Of a DNA stretch of 64,000 bases, positions 18,501 to 33,500 are shown piece by piece. The notes beneath the pieces were generated by a model that saw nothing but the letters and a program-made list of their open reading frames with translations, ran no database searches and was not told the origin of the DNA. Origin of the DNA: Prosthecobacter dejongeii (GTDB lineage: Bacteria; Verrucomicrobiota; Verrucomicrobiia; Verrucomicrobiales; Verrucomicrobiaceae); assembly GCF_014203045.1 (NCBI RefSeq), contig NZ_JACHIF010000006.1, forward strand, positions 186,001 through 250,000, read 5' to 3'. Every line of letters begins with the position of its first letter. Positions within the stretch are counted from its first letter, which is position 1. The position numbers and the translations under genes are program-made.

Positions 18501-21500
18501 GAAGCATCGACGCTGCGGCAAATCTTCGCGTCGGCATGTCCGTCACCGGTGCCGGCTTGCCAGCGGGCGTTTACATCACGCAGATTCTGGCAGGAGACCA
18601 GATTTTGGTGAACCGCACCTTGGGTGCAGATTTCTCCAATCAGTTGCTGACCTTTGGAACCGCAGGTGAGATGTCAGGCGTCCTTGAGGGCGAGGGTAAC
18701 TGGACCAAAGCTGGCACTGGCCGCACCGTTCTGGCGGCTAACAACACCTTGAGCGGCACCATGACCATCAGCGAGGGGACCCTCCAAGTGGGCGGCGTCA
18801 CCACAGGTGGGCGCAACTGGACGCAGGATATCGTCGGCGATCAAGCGTCTCTAGTCTTCAGCGATACGAATTCGACCACCTTGAACTTTGCTGACAACGT
18901 GGCTGCAGCTTTGATTTATGAACGTATCGGTTCTATCGGTGGTGGGGTGAGTGCTACCAATATCAGCACCATCAACCTTTCCGGGACGAACGTTCACGCT
19001 CTTTTGGCTGTGGGCGGAAATAATACAACCTCCACCTTCAAAGGCACCATTTTAGGAGATGCTGCATCCGTCTTCGTGAAGGAAGGCGATGGTAAATTGA
19101 CCTGGCAAAGTGACCGCACGGGATCCATGCGTGGAACCATTCGTGTGGAATCCGGTGGGTTAGCCATTACCGGGACCGAGGGACTGAACAGTGCTGCTCG
19201 CGTGGCCATCAGCAACAAACCTGGTGCCTATCTTGAGCTCAATGCCAATGTCTCACAAACAGTGACTTCACTGGTCGGCGGTGGCCGTGGTGCCGTCACG
19301 ACTTACGCCAACGGCACCCTGGGTGCTTTGGGCGGGGCTTATTTAGGCGCGACGGGTGGTGAAGTCCGTTTAACGGATGCCATCACGACAGATCAGTCCA
19401 TCCCTAACCTGACTCTGGACAGCCCGACGGCCAATGCCGTCTTTCGTTTTGGCGGTGCCGTTACAGGCACCGGAAATCTGGTGAAAGGGGGAGCAAATAC
19501 CCTCGAATTGCTGGGTGATAACACCTACTCAGGTTTCACTTCCGTGGAAGCGGCTGCTGCTGCAAATACCACGAATACCCTGCGCCTAGGTGCTTACGGG
19601 ACCAGTTCAGGCGTGGGCTCTCTGGCTTCCGGTGGTTACGGTAGCTTACCTTCCACGACGGCCCTAAACCTCGTGGCTGGCAATGGCGGTGCTGCCAATC
19701 GCAGTGTTGTGTTTGATCTGAATGGAGCTTCTCAAACTCTCGCCTCCCTCAGTACCTCTTTTGAAGGTGGTGGACGCACAGTCTTCATGCGTGGGGGCAG
19801 CCTCACCATTAACACCCAGCCTGGTGGCGTGTCGGGTACTTTCAGCGGGATTTTTGACGGTTTAGGCACCATCAACGTTCAGGCCACTCAAAATCAGGTG
19901 AGTTCCACAGACGGCTGGATCTTGACAGGTGACAATAACCTTAATCAAACAGGTTCTCTCAACATCTCTGGTGGCAAAGTCACCCTGAACCGTGTGGATG
20001 GAACTCTTGGAGATCGGCTCAATGTGACGGTGACTGGCACGGGCGAGTTATTTGCCCGGGAATCAGATGTTATCGGCTCGTTGTCCGGCAATGGCACTGT
20101 GACCATCGCCTCTGGTCACACACTGACACTCAGCGCAGCGCCAGTCGGTGGCGTAGCAGAAAATGCCTGGAGTGGCAATATTACGGGTTTGGGTGGCCTC
20201 ACCCTGGCTCCTGGAGGAAGTATTCGCCTGACTACACCGCAGTCCTACTTGGGCAATACCACCTTAAATACCAATTCGGCGCTTTACCTTGATTACGGCA
20301 CTACGGCTCAGGACCTTCTGCCTGGAGCACTCGTTTTGAATGGCGGAAATATTTTCCTCAGCGGCAGCACCGGCCAGACCATCGCTTCTACGACCATCGG
20401 CAGTGGTGTCACTTCCATTTCGACTCAGTTAAATGCTCCTGCGGCAAGATTGCAGTTGAACGCCATCAACCGTGATACGCTTACCCTCCCGAGTGGAATT
20501 AACCCTGGCTCCGGTGGTGGGGTTCTCCAAATTCGCGGAGCTTCGGCTTCCACCTCAGTGACAGCCCAAAATGGTATTTTGGGAGGTTATGCCACCTATC
20601 ATGCGGTGGATGCCAATGGCAACCCTGTCGTTACCTGGGCCAAGCCTAATGGTGCCAATGTGCCTATCAATGGTTACACCGCCTATACGACGGACTTTGC
20701 TTTAGCGAATAATAACAACATGGATGTCAACCTTGCGAATGCGGAGTTCGCTGTGGCAGGCACCATTGGTTCCTTGCGTTTCAACGCGCCTGCATTGGTA
20801 GATCTTTTCATCGGTGGGGAGAGTGGTACTGCCGCCACCCGCATTCAGTCCGGTGGTATCCTTATCACTCCGAATGTAGGACCTAACAATGTGAGCATCA
20901 CAGGGCTAGAGGCCAGTGCATCCATCACGGGTGGCGACAGCGGTTTCCGTGTCCGCCGTGAACTGATCGTTCACCAGCACAACACTCGCGGCACTTTCAC
21001 TATCAATGCGCCGATTGTGGATAACGTTCAGGCCACTCGCCTCACCAAGGTTGGTCAGGGGACTTTGATTTTGACTCAGCCCAACTCATACAGCGGCCAA
21101 ACCAGCATCCTGGCTGGGGTTTTGGAGTTGGCCTCCGCTGAGGGTGGGGGGCAGGGTTCGCTTGGAAACATCAGCGGCAGTTTTGCCATCCAAAACTTTG
21201 GATACCTCTCCTTCAATCGTGCTGGAGCCAATGACACCTATGAAGTGATCAATGACATCATCGGAACGGGGGCCCTGCGTAAAATGAACACCGGCACGGT
21301 CATCCTTAGAGGCTCAAACAGCACTTACACGGGGCCGACTCAGGTCCTTGGAGGTAAACTCTCGGTTGGCTCAGATCGCGCCTTGGGTTCCACCTCAGGT
21401 CTGACCAGCGTGGCGCCGAGCGGTATTCTAGAACTTCGTGGTATCAATAGCCCGGAATCTGTTGTTCTAGAAGGCGGCACCCTCTCCTCAGCCATCGGGG

Positions 21501-24500
21501 CATCCACTCTTTCGGGTTCTCTGACTCTCACTTCCTCCAGCACTCTGGTGGCTCCAGACTCGAACTCAGATCTCGTCCTCGCAGGTCTTGTGACCGCATA
21601 CCCCGGCAGCACATTGACGATTTCTGGCAATGGTTCAACGGGAGGCAAAGTCATTTTGACGAATGCCAATAACCAGATCGGCAACGTCAATGTGAATGCC
21701 AATACTTCTCTTCAGGTTGGCAACAACACTCCAGGTTGGGTTGGGCGTGGTGTCATCACCACCAATGCCGCCAGCAGCGGAGTCATCACAAATACCAACA
21801 ACTCCCAGCTTGTCTTTGGCACTAAAATCACTGGCTCCGGGAATTACACGCAGGCACGTAACACGGTCTTTTTGACCCAGGATAATGATTATACAGGCAC
21901 CACGACCGTGGGTGGGAACGGTGTGGTGGGGGTGCTCAACAGCGTAGCAAACCTTCGTGTGGGGATGGATACTTACACGGGGTCCATCGGCACTGGCAGT
22001 GTCACGATCCAGGCCGGAAACGGTGGCGACAGCTGGTTGCGTTATCACTTGCTGAAAAGCGTCCAGATCGCCAATAACATCACCATCAATCCATTTTTGG
22101 AAGGGGCCACGCCTCGCGCCGCAGGGTTCAACCGTTTCAGCCTCGGTTCCATTGAGTTGAAAGGCAGCATCACCGCTGGCCCGCACGGCATCGGCACCCA
22201 GCGTGCATTCTTGCAAACGGAAGGTGGTGGTAAAATGACCGTCGCGGGCGTCATCAACGATGGAGAAACCAATGCCCTGAACATCGTGAACAACGGCTTC
22301 ATGGTTTTTGCCAATTCTAACGCCGCTCACAGCCAAGATCTGTGGGGTGTCATCAGCGGTGGTGGTAACTACACTTTTAGAAGTGCTGGCACCATCACCC
22401 TCAAAGGGATCAATACCTTTAACTCCTCTAACTTCATCCGCTCTGGCACCGTCATTGTGGACAATGCCCCTGCTGTTGGACAGACCTTAGGCTTGGGACT
22501 CAATGACGACAATGACTTCTACTTGGCCCGTGGCGCGGAACTCCAGTTTAATTACGATGAAATCACAGGAGCTTTGGGGTTACTGAGTGGATCAACCGTG
22601 CGGTTGAACAATGGTGCCGCGCTCACTCTGGATGATGCGGTGGCAATGGGAAGCTATGGTAACTTCACCGGAGATGGTACGCTCAATCTCACTGCCAATG
22701 GTGGCGCTGCTTGGTTGGGGCTTTTCGGCACCAATGACCTTTCGACGGCAGCCAACATCGGCAGCACGAACCAGCAGACCACAGTTCGTATCAATAGCCT
22801 TCCCGCCACAGGCACAGCAGGTTCTTTGGGCACAAATTACAATGTCAATCTAGGCGTTGCAGGTGGCACCGGTGAAACCCGTCTGGAATACATGGGGCCT
22901 GGCGAATCTACAGATCGCGGCATCAACTTGAGCGGTGGTGCCAGTGTGGTCCGCATTGCTGGCAGCGGAAAAGGAGCCCTTATCTTGGATGGGCCTATCA
23001 GCATCACCAGCCCAGGAAACAAGACTCTGCATCTTCAAGGCCAAACCATTGGCAACACCGTCAACGGTATGATTGACGAAAGCAGCAACGTTATTTCCCT
23101 GGTGGTCAACCAAGCTGCTGGTAACACCGACATGAACGGCCTTGGCCGCTGGATCTTGACCAATGCTGCTAATAACTTCAGTGGCAACGTGACTGTGGAT
23201 CTCGGCGTCTTGGAGCTTGCCGGAAATCTTGGTTCTGGAAATGCCGCTAGCAGCGTGTTCGGTGACATGACCACCACTCGTGTCATCTCTCTTGGAACGG
23301 GTAACTTCGATGGTCGTAAGTTCGATGTTTTTGGTGGGGGTGATAACTTAGGCGCAGCTTCAGGATTGGGATCCACGGGCAGCATCGTCTTCAATGACCC
23401 GAATGTTGGCACCGCTACTTTTGGGACTAACATCAGGTTTGTGCAGCCCTATAACAGCACCACCAACCCTGGGAATGGTGAGTTGGTCAACAATGGCAAC
23501 AAAGTGCTTGTCTTTAATGGGACCTTCACTGCTGGAGACAGCGGTAACCGTAACTGGATCTTGGATGGCACCAACACTGGAACCAACACCATCAATGGCG
23601 TCATTTCAGACACTCTGACGACGGGTGGTAACACGGTGGGGATCTTGAAGGAAGGCCCTGGAACCTGGAGACTGGCAGGGGCCAATACTTATGAAGGCAC
23701 TACCACCGTTGCACGTGGGGTCCTCGAACTTTCAGGTGGATTGGCTGTGTTTGACAACGGCATTATCAACCTCAGCAATGCTGGTTCTGATGGCTCCTCC
23801 GTAGGCGGCGCGACTGTGCGTGTACTTCAGTCAGAAACCATCGGTGGTTTGCAGGGGAATGTCGGCACCACGGTGGACATCGCCGCTGGCCAATTGCTGA
23901 CCGTGCGCAACGCCACGCAGACCTACAACGGACAGGTCACCGGCAACGGTGGATTTGTTCGCACCAACAACGATGGCAATGCCCGAGACACGACCTTCAC
24001 GAACCTGAACACCTATGCCGGGCCGACTCGCATCATCAACAATGTGACCAACCAGGTAAGCAACCGCATCAACATCTTCTTCTTGGCCAATGGCGGTCAG
24101 GCGAGTGGGATTGGCGCGGCATCCAGCTCTGCATCAAACTTAGTGCTGGATAACGGCACTGGTGGTGGTGGTCTGCGCTGGTTGGGCTCGAACAATCAAT
24201 CCACCGATCGCCTCTTCACCCTGGGGGCAGGCGCTGGTGCTGGGGCTATCTGGGGAGATGGCCAGGTGTTTGGCGACTTCGCACCTGCCATGAGCTTCAC
24301 AAATCCAGGAGCTATCGCTTTCGTCACCTCCAATACCAACCAGACACTGACTCTGCGCGGCGGCACGGTTTCCGATAATACGTTTGCGCCTTTGCTCTCC
24401 AACAATGGCACCGGCATTACTTCCCTCAGCAAGGTGGACGGTGGTATGTGGGTCCTTACCAATGCCAACACCTACACAGGCACCACCACCATCAGTGGCG

Positions 24501-27500
24501 GCACCTTGGCCATCACCAATTCTGCAGCACTCGGCACCGGGGCCATCTCCCTGGCGGGTGGTGCAGGCACAGGTTTGCAGCTCCGCGGTGGATTGACCAT
24601 TACTCAGGGCCTGACCAATACCGTCAGTGACGGCACTCTGGTGGCAGCCTCTGGCATCAATACCTGGAATGGCGCCATGGCCCTCGGCGGCTCCAACGCC
24701 AATTTCCGTGTTGGGGTGAACGAAGGTGCAACTCTCAATATCACCAGCGCCATCACAGGTTCTGTCGGCACTTCCCGCCTCATTAAGTTTGACCGTGGAA
24801 CTCTGATGTTCAGCGGAAACAATACCTTCACCGGCACCACCAACGTCGCTGGTGGCACCCTGATCCTGAACTATGACACCACAGCAGGCGGCACAAACAG
24901 CAGCAAGCTGGCAGATGCGAGCGGCAGCAACCTGGAGCTAGGCTTCTCGGGTGCCAGTGGAAGTGCTGGCATCACTACTGGTCTTGGTGCTGACAATGAT
25001 GTGGGCGGGCAGACCTACCAGCCCGCTTTCGCAGGCGGTACTTTGGTTCTTTCGGGCGGTAGCCATACGGAAATTGTCGCAGCTACCACTCTGAACAATG
25101 GGGCGAACCGTGTCATCCGCAATGGTGGCACCTCCGTCCTTCAGATGGGCCTCATCACCCGCGCTGCTGCTAACAATATCAACGAATTTGGTACCATTGA
25201 TTTCAGCGCGGCGGGTATCGCTACGACCAGCACGGTGAACTCCAGTGGTGGCATCTTGGCAAATACCGGCACCAACACCCTGAGCGGTGCTTACGCTACG
25301 ATTGATCGCACCAACTGGGCTGTGTCCGCTGCGTCCGGCACAAACATTCTCATCAATGCTCTGGCGAGCTACAGCGCCAATACCTTTGCTGCGAATGCGA
25401 ATACGGACATCACCAGTGCCTCTGTCAATGCAGCGGCCAATGCCACCACGCACACCCTTCGTTTCAATACGAACAATGGCGGCACCACCACCCTGAACTT
25501 GGCTGGCATTCTTTCTCTGGAAACAGGGGGCATTCTGGTCACTAAAAACATCACGGACAACATCGTCATTGATGGTAGCGCTGGCAGCCTCCGTCGCTCT
25601 GGCAACACTGCGGGTTTGGATACCATCATCCACCATTACGGATCTGGTCTTCTGACCATCAATGCAGTCATCGCTAACAACACCAACGCCCAAGCTCTGA
25701 CTAAGACTGGCACGGGAACACTGGTTCTGAATGCTGCTAATAGCTACACTGGCCGTGTCAACATCCAGCAGGGGATCGTTCAAGTGGGCGACGGCACTGC
25801 TGCAACGAGCGCAGCCCGCTTAGGTGGCGGTAACAATGCTCTCAGCATGGCTGATGGGGCGACGCTGCGCCTGAATGTGGCGAATTCCAATCTTGAGTTC
25901 GCACTCGGAACCATGAGCGGTGGCGGCACCCTGCATTTGGCTGCGACCAATCAATCCATCCTGAATCTCAGTGCTGACAACGGCAACTGGGTGGGAGACA
26001 TCCTTGTTCAGGGCGGTGTCCTGCGGATCCGCGGTAACAACAACGCACTTGGAAACCTTCGCGGCATTACCACCATCGAATCTGGCGGTCGTCTCGATAT
26101 CAACGGTTCCAACCAGAGTTTTGCCGAGCGTATCACCTTTAAAGAAGGTGCTTTGTTCACCGTCACAAACAATGGCGCAACCAATTCCAGTGCGACGATT
26201 TCGGGCATCCTGACTCTGCAAAATACCACCACCGCAGGTCTGGCTGTGAATGTGGGCACCAGTCAGGCGCTGACCCTTACGGGTCTCATTCGTGGTAGCA
26301 ATGGCTTTACCAAGACGGGTAATGGGATCCTGAACCTGAGTGCAAACCAGATGCAGGATCTCCTCCCTGGAACGACACCGGGTACCAGCGTTCCAAATAC
26401 CAATCCGGCTTTGCTCGGTCAGGTCATCATCGCCGGTGGTGAGGTGCGCCTGGGCAATGCTCGTGCGCTCGGGGCTACGGGCGTGGGTAATGAAACCATC
26501 GTGCAGTCAGGTGCCTCTCTTGACCTTCGTGGCCAGGCCTTGAACTTTGCTGACGATCCATCCCTCACGCGTGAAGTCATCCGTGTGAATGGAGCTGGTT
26601 TCAATAACCTTGGTGCTTTGAAAAACACCAGTGGTCTTGGAGTGGTTTCCTCGGTGGTTTTCGATGGCAATACCACCTTGAGTGGCGGCGGTTTTGTGAA
26701 TAGTTCCCGCTTGGTGGTGGCTCCGTTTGATACCAATGAGAACGTTGGTTCTAACTTTGCTGGCAACCTCACTCGCACTCAGTCGGTGATTGACGGTAAA
26801 AATGCTGACTTGGTCATTTTGGGAAGTTCTACGGCCAATGATGCCAACGGCGTCGGCGTGACCTTCCGCGACCCAAACTTCACCAGCGCACTTAACTCTA
26901 TCAATGTCCGTGAAGGCACTTTCCGTATCGAGCAGGAAGCCGGCTCGAATGCAAACTTCAATGGTCTCACCACCAGCAACGTGACGAACGGCATCACGGT
27001 TGGTTACGGCGGCGCTACTTTGGCTGACCACACCAACTCTTCCCTGGGCGTGGGTCCGAATGTGGGCGCTCGGTTGAATTTCTACCGTAACTGGAACACG
27101 AGCCACAGTGTGAACATCACCCTGGATGGTGAGCTAGCCAAAACCAATTTGGGCGTCAACTACATTGACATGGGGAACGATGCCACCATCCCGAACCCTC
27201 GCACCTACCTCACGGGCACCATCACCCTGAAGGGAGATGCGGACCGCAACGTGTTCCACATTGATGCAAGTGCCATTCAGCAGACTCTCGGAGAGCAAGG
27301 GAACCTGACGGGTACCATCCAGTCCAAACTCGTCATCAATGGCCCCCTCGTGGGCACGGGTGGGTTCACCAAAACGGGTGCTCGCGAACTTCGTTTGACG
27401 GCTAACAACACCTTCTCTGGCAATGTCAACGTTCTGCGTTTCATCACCGCAGCGGTGGCTTGGCAGGATAACCTTCAAAACATCAACGGTGTGGACTACC

Positions 27501-30500
27501 AGACCCTCGGGGATGCTGAAGCCTGGGCTGAATGGGGCGTCACGCTTTCTGGTTCCAATGGCCGCCTCTCTGGCACTCAGAACATCAATCTTCAGCGTCG
27601 TGGTTTGATCACCCTGGACAATACCAACCGCCTGGATGCCAGCAGTGGTGCGGGTGTCGTAGGTGGTAATAACAACGACCGTATCAACAACTCAGCCAGC
27701 ATCAACTTCGACCACGGCTGGCTGAAGCTCATCGGTGGCACCAGCAACAACTCCGAATCTTTGGCCACTCTTGATGGCGCGAAGATCAACGTGCGTTCTG
27801 GCTCCAACATCTTTGACATCATGCCTACGGATGGGGCCAATACCGCGATCAATCTCACGATTGGCGAGATCACACGTAGCTCTGGAGCTGTCTTGCAGTT
27901 CAATAACCTGGACTCAACCTCTAAGTTTGGCACGACGACCGGACCTGAAAGTGTGCGTATTACGCTCAACACTCTGGGCACCTTGGCACAGTCCGGTGAC
28001 AGCAATAGCAGCACCGCCTCTGTAACAGATAAAAACGTCGTCATCGGTCTTCTAGGTGGCATCATGCCTCATCAATACCTGAGCGACGTTCGTCAGTTCG
28101 GTTACAACAACGCCAGCGCTTCGGATTACTATAACCAGGGTCGCAACCAGCAGTTCATCACCGCTTCCCACTTCATGACTTATGACTCGGTCACGAAGAT
28201 CCTGCGTCCTCTGGATGACTCTGAGTATTACACCCCGACCAACGGTCTTCTGGACAATACGCCGAATGGCTCTCTGAACCAGAACGTGAATCTGAGCGAT
28301 GCCTTTGCCATCGTCCGGGATAATACCTCCATCAACTCTCTGCGTTTTGGCCCTCTGGCTGACAACAATGGCGATGGCCTGACGGGCACCCCCATCAATG
28401 ACCGCACCACTTTGACCAGCGTGATTGATGCACACGTCCTCCAACTCTATGTGGATGGCACGCTGAACATCAACTCTGGCATGATCAGCAGTGGTTATTT
28501 CACCACGGGTAACAACCAGAACAACGGCACTCACACGTTGATCGCCGGTGGTACGCTGAACTTCGGCAATCGCGAAGCGATTATCAATAATCAGAACGCC
28601 ATCATTCGTTCGACCGATGGTGTGGTAGCCACAGGTAACTTGGAAATCCGCTCTGGCATTGCCGGTTCGGGTGGATTGTTAAAGACCGGTATTGCTCAGG
28701 TAGTGCTGGATGGACGCAATACCTACTCTGGCATTACCACTGTCAGCAATGGTAGCCTTTTCCTCCGCAGCGGGCGTCAGGCCCTGGGCGCAGGTGGTGC
28801 TGGCAATGGTGTGGTCATTGAAGGCATCGGCACCCTGAACTCCGGTGGTGGCATCCAGGTGGGTACCCCGACAGCCTATGAAAACTTCCTCGTGAAGGCT
28901 CTGCAGGCGAACCAGTATGTAATGCGTGTGGACAATGATCTTACCAATTGGTACTCCAACTTGATCATTGATAACGTGGATGCTGCTGGGCAGGTGCTCT
29001 TCACCCCCCTCGTCCGCACAGACAATGCTGCGACTGCGATTATCAACGGTAACATTTACGGCGGTGCGACGGCCGTCACCAACGATGTGCTAGCCATTGA
29101 TTCTCGTATCGTCCAATTTGAAGCGGCGGGTAACAACGTGTATCACTTCCGTGGCCAGTTTGGAGACCGGGGAGATGCTAACGGCAATGCTCTACCCATT
29201 GCAGATCGCATCTCGACTCTGCCCACCGTGGCGGGCACCCGCACGAACGAGAATGAGGTGCTCCGGGTCAATTTCTCCGGCGCAGGGGATTCGAACTTTG
29301 TCATGGACAAGCAGTACAATGCTGCAGGTCGTCTGACGGTGATCCAGGGCAACGTCCTGGTGAATTATGACCCTGCTGATCCAACTCTGGATGGCTCGGG
29401 TTTCTATACGAATTCCGCGATTTCCAAGATCCCGAATGCAGATTCAAACACCACTACCTTCGCGGTAAATGGTGGCACTACCCAGCAGGGTTTTGTTCTT
29501 GGCACCACGGCAAACAACGGCACCAGCTCATTGTTCCTAACTAAACCTGGTCAGGTCTTTAACATGGCATCTTGGACTGCCACGGGCTCGGGCCTGAAGT
29601 GGGTGGGTGGACTTAACGAGTCGGGTGAAGTGCGTTACGGTAGCTCTACTGCCACGGGTAACTTATCCATCGGTAGCATTGCTCTCCGTCTCTACTCCGC
29701 AGCCGGAGGCACTGTGGTCTTTGATCAGCGCCTGACGGGTAACCCTGGAACTTTCCCTGATAACCTGAGCTTCTTGAAAGTGGGCCGCGGTACCGTGGTG
29801 CTGCAGAACTCCACGAATGCCACGGCATCAGACTCCAGCTTCGAAATCGCTGGGGGAACGTTGGTTCTGGATCACAGCGGTCAAAACGTCGCTCGCGTTG
29901 GCACCCTGAACGCCCGCTTTAGCGGTGGGGTGGTACACGCGCAGTCGAATCTCGCAGCCGCTACCACCATCGGTTATGCCTCGAACAGCGGTGCGGATAA
30001 CACCCTGCAACTTCGTCCGGGTAGCACCGAACTCATCGCTGAAGGCCGTGGCACACGTGTGATGACGGTGAACGTCGGCAATACCAATGCGAACAACAAC
30101 CGCTCTAACTTGACGCGCGATGTGGGCTCCACGTTGAACTTCGTGGAAGCCATCACCGGCAATGGCAACGGGATCATCAACCTGAACTTCAATAACTTTG
30201 CCAACGCAGCGGTGCGTAACCGGATCATCTCCTGGGCCACCTACGGCAACACGGCGCGTGAGGCTCTTGATTTTGCCATGGCAGATTCCGGCGCGGGCAA
30301 CCGCGTGAAGGCCATCAATCGTGTGGCGGGTGAATACCTGAATGATGTGAGCGCCTGGCAGACAGGGATGGATGTTTCTGAAAATGGCGCTGCTGGCTTC
30401 TTTGGTGCCCTGACGGGTACCAAGATCCTCAACACCGTCCGTTTCGATACGGCTGCAGATAGCCTGGTCACCATCGGGGGCGGGCAGGCCTTGACTCTGT

Positions 30501-33500
30501 CTGGCGACGGCATCGCCGGGGGTATCCTCGTCAGCAGCAATACTGGGTCTTCGAACAAGACGATCAATGGCGGCTCCATCAATGCCTTCAATGCCAACTA
30601 CACCGGTGGCACCACGGTAAATAGCAACGTGATCACCAATGTGTCTTCGACGGCGAATCTGACGGTGGGCATGCCAGTTACCGGTTCCGGCATCCCTGCG
30701 GGTACCTTCATCACAGCCATCATTGGCAACTCCATCACCCTTTCCGCGAATGCCACGGCGACGAATGCTTCGGTGGCACTTAACACTGCTACTCCGGAAA
30801 TCATTCTTCACCAGTATGGCAAAGGCACCTTGAATATCGGTTCTACGATCTCTGAGGCTACGCCAAGCAGCACGACCAACCTGACCATCGCTGGTCCTGC
30901 CACTACGGCACCTGGCCAGTTTGGCACGACCGGTGTTGTTAAGCTGACGGGTAACAACACTTATCGCGGCTCTACCTACGTGAACGGGGCGGTGCTCGAA
31001 ATCTCCGATACTTCAGCTCTGGGTGTGAACCCTTCTAGCCTGACGAACAGCCGCCTAGTTCTCAATGGAGGTTCCTTGCGCTGGACGGGCGGCATTGGTT
31101 CTCTGGATAATCGGGGAGTCGCTCTCCATGGCGGCGGTGGTGTGATTGATGTGGTGAATTCGTATGGCAATCTTGTGATCGGCCATGAACTGGCCAGCAC
31201 CCAAGGTGCCCTTATCTCTCAGGAAATCTTCCGGGGTGACTTGATCAAAATGGGCGCAGGCTCGCTCACCTTGCTGGGCAACAATGCGACGTTCCAGGGT
31301 CTGATGGATGTGCGTGAAGGCAGCCTCGTCGTCATGGCCGACACGGGCAATGCTGGAACTGGCACTACGACCGTGCTGGGATCCAACCGTTCCTGGGCAG
31401 ATGGCACCATCCTACGTTCTGGAGCCAACCTTCAGGCCTTCCTTGGGAACGGCAACAACGGTGGGGACTGGAACATTGATGAGTTCTTCACCTTCGAAGG
31501 AAATAACACCTTCACCTACGGTGGCCTGCTGGACATCAACGCTCCTATCGCCGCGACCCTGAATTCAAGCCAGTTCAACCTGGGCGTTCGCCGCCCGCTG
31601 AATTTGAATGGTGTCCTTGATGTCAAAGGAACTACTACCTTTGACGTGGTACCAAGCTCAGTCCTTCGCTTGAACAACGGCTCGGGTTATCTTACCGGAT
31701 CTGGCGATATCGTCAAAGATGGTCAGGGCCGCCTTGAGTTCCGTGCCAACGTTCCTGACTGGACCGGAAATCTCGTCATCAAGCAGGGCCTCGTTTATGC
31801 AGCGAACCAAGCAGATGTCCTGGGCCGTGGTTATGCCTCTGGCAAGACCATCACGCTGGGCTCCACTGATCGCCAAGGCACAGCGGAGTTGCTTATCCTT
31901 AGCCCTGACACAAATAACCAAGGGTGGGAGTTCGACATCAACCATGACATTGATGTCGTTTACAACCCGGCTCAGACCAAGCGCCTCGGCATTGATGGCA
32001 TCGCCAACGGTAACTTGGTCAGCTACAATGGGGACATCACCCTGAATGACAGCCTCATCCTGCTGATCCGTGATACCAACAACGCCACCGGGGGCGAGCA
32101 GTCTTATGTGAACTTCAACGGTAACTTCCGTGACGGTACGACCACCAGCGGTAACTTGGTGATCCAGACGGATGACGCCGATGGCGGTCTCAATGGCTCC
32201 CCAAACCTCGTTCGTGGTTACGGTTACGCTGTGCTGAATGGCGACAACAGCGCGTGGACGGGTGATATCACCATCGGTACCAATGCCTCTTATAACCACG
32301 ACAACACGGCCATCCTCCGCTTCGGCAATCAGAAAGCGCTGACGGCTGCGAATGATGTCACGATGAGCTTCAATAGCATTCTCCAGGCAGGTGGGCAGAA
32401 TGTGACGATCGGTAACCTCACCACCCAGGGTGGTGTGGGAGCCTTCTATGGTGATGTCGGCACGGCCTCCACCACAAGCGTGGGCAGCTCTGAAATCATC
32501 GAAAACGCCTCTGCTACGGCGGCTACCCTCACCATCAGCCAGACCACACCAGTGAGTTATGAAGCCTCGTGGGATGCCTTCATTCGTGACGGCACGCTGA
32601 ATAGCCTCTTCTTTGCTCCAGGGGCAAATACTCAGCAGAAGAGTGCGGCTCTCAGCATCACCAAAGCAGGCAATGGCTGGGCTACCCTGAGCTTGGACAA
32701 TGACTACTCTGGCACCACGACCGTCCAGGCCGGTATTCTCCAGGTGGGCCGCAATGGCATCGGCGATACGGGCACCAGCCCGACTGCAGGCAATGCACTG
32801 ACCCTCATGACACAGGTCCTCAATGGCGGCACCATCGCCGGAACCGGGATCATCCAGGGCAAACTGACCGTGGCTGCTGGCGGCACGTTGAAAGCGGGTG
32901 ACATGGGTGGTAACACCATTGGTACTCTGGCTGTGAGTGGTGACGCCATCTTCGCCAGCGGCTCGAATGCGCTCTTCCAACTGCGCAATGCCACCTACAA
33001 CAACCCTGGCGCTCTCACCGCTACAGACACCAACTATGGTTTCTGGCGCGACAACGTGGTGACAGACCAGTTCTCCAGCGCACTTAACAACTTGGTCACC
33101 ACCGCCCAGCACGACATGCTCACAGCTACGGGAAGCATCAATTGGGCTCCAGGCATGAAGATCACCGTCCAGAATGATGGTTATACGCCAAAAGCTGGCG
33201 ATGTCTTCCGTCTCTTTAAAGGGGCAGGTTATGTGGGCGATATCAATGTCGGACCCGTCCTTCGTTCGGGTGGTGAATCCGAGCTTTTAGGCCTGGACCT
33301 CATTTTGTTTGCCTTGGGGGGTAACCTTCTCTGGGACGTCAGCCTCTTCAATGACTACGGCATTGTGATGGTGGTGGAGTCTGACACCGCTGTGCAGTCC
33401 ATCTCACCTCCGATCATCACGCAGCAGCCACAGACCAACCAGAGCCAAACGGTGAAGTTGGCACCTGGCACCCTGGTCACCTTGAGTGCTCTGGCAACCA

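Noticed and set aside
31658..33112. 484-codon antisense frame in the giant gene
   Set aside because: Mirror of the plus-strand repeat coding; no signal peptide, domain or ribosome site of its own.
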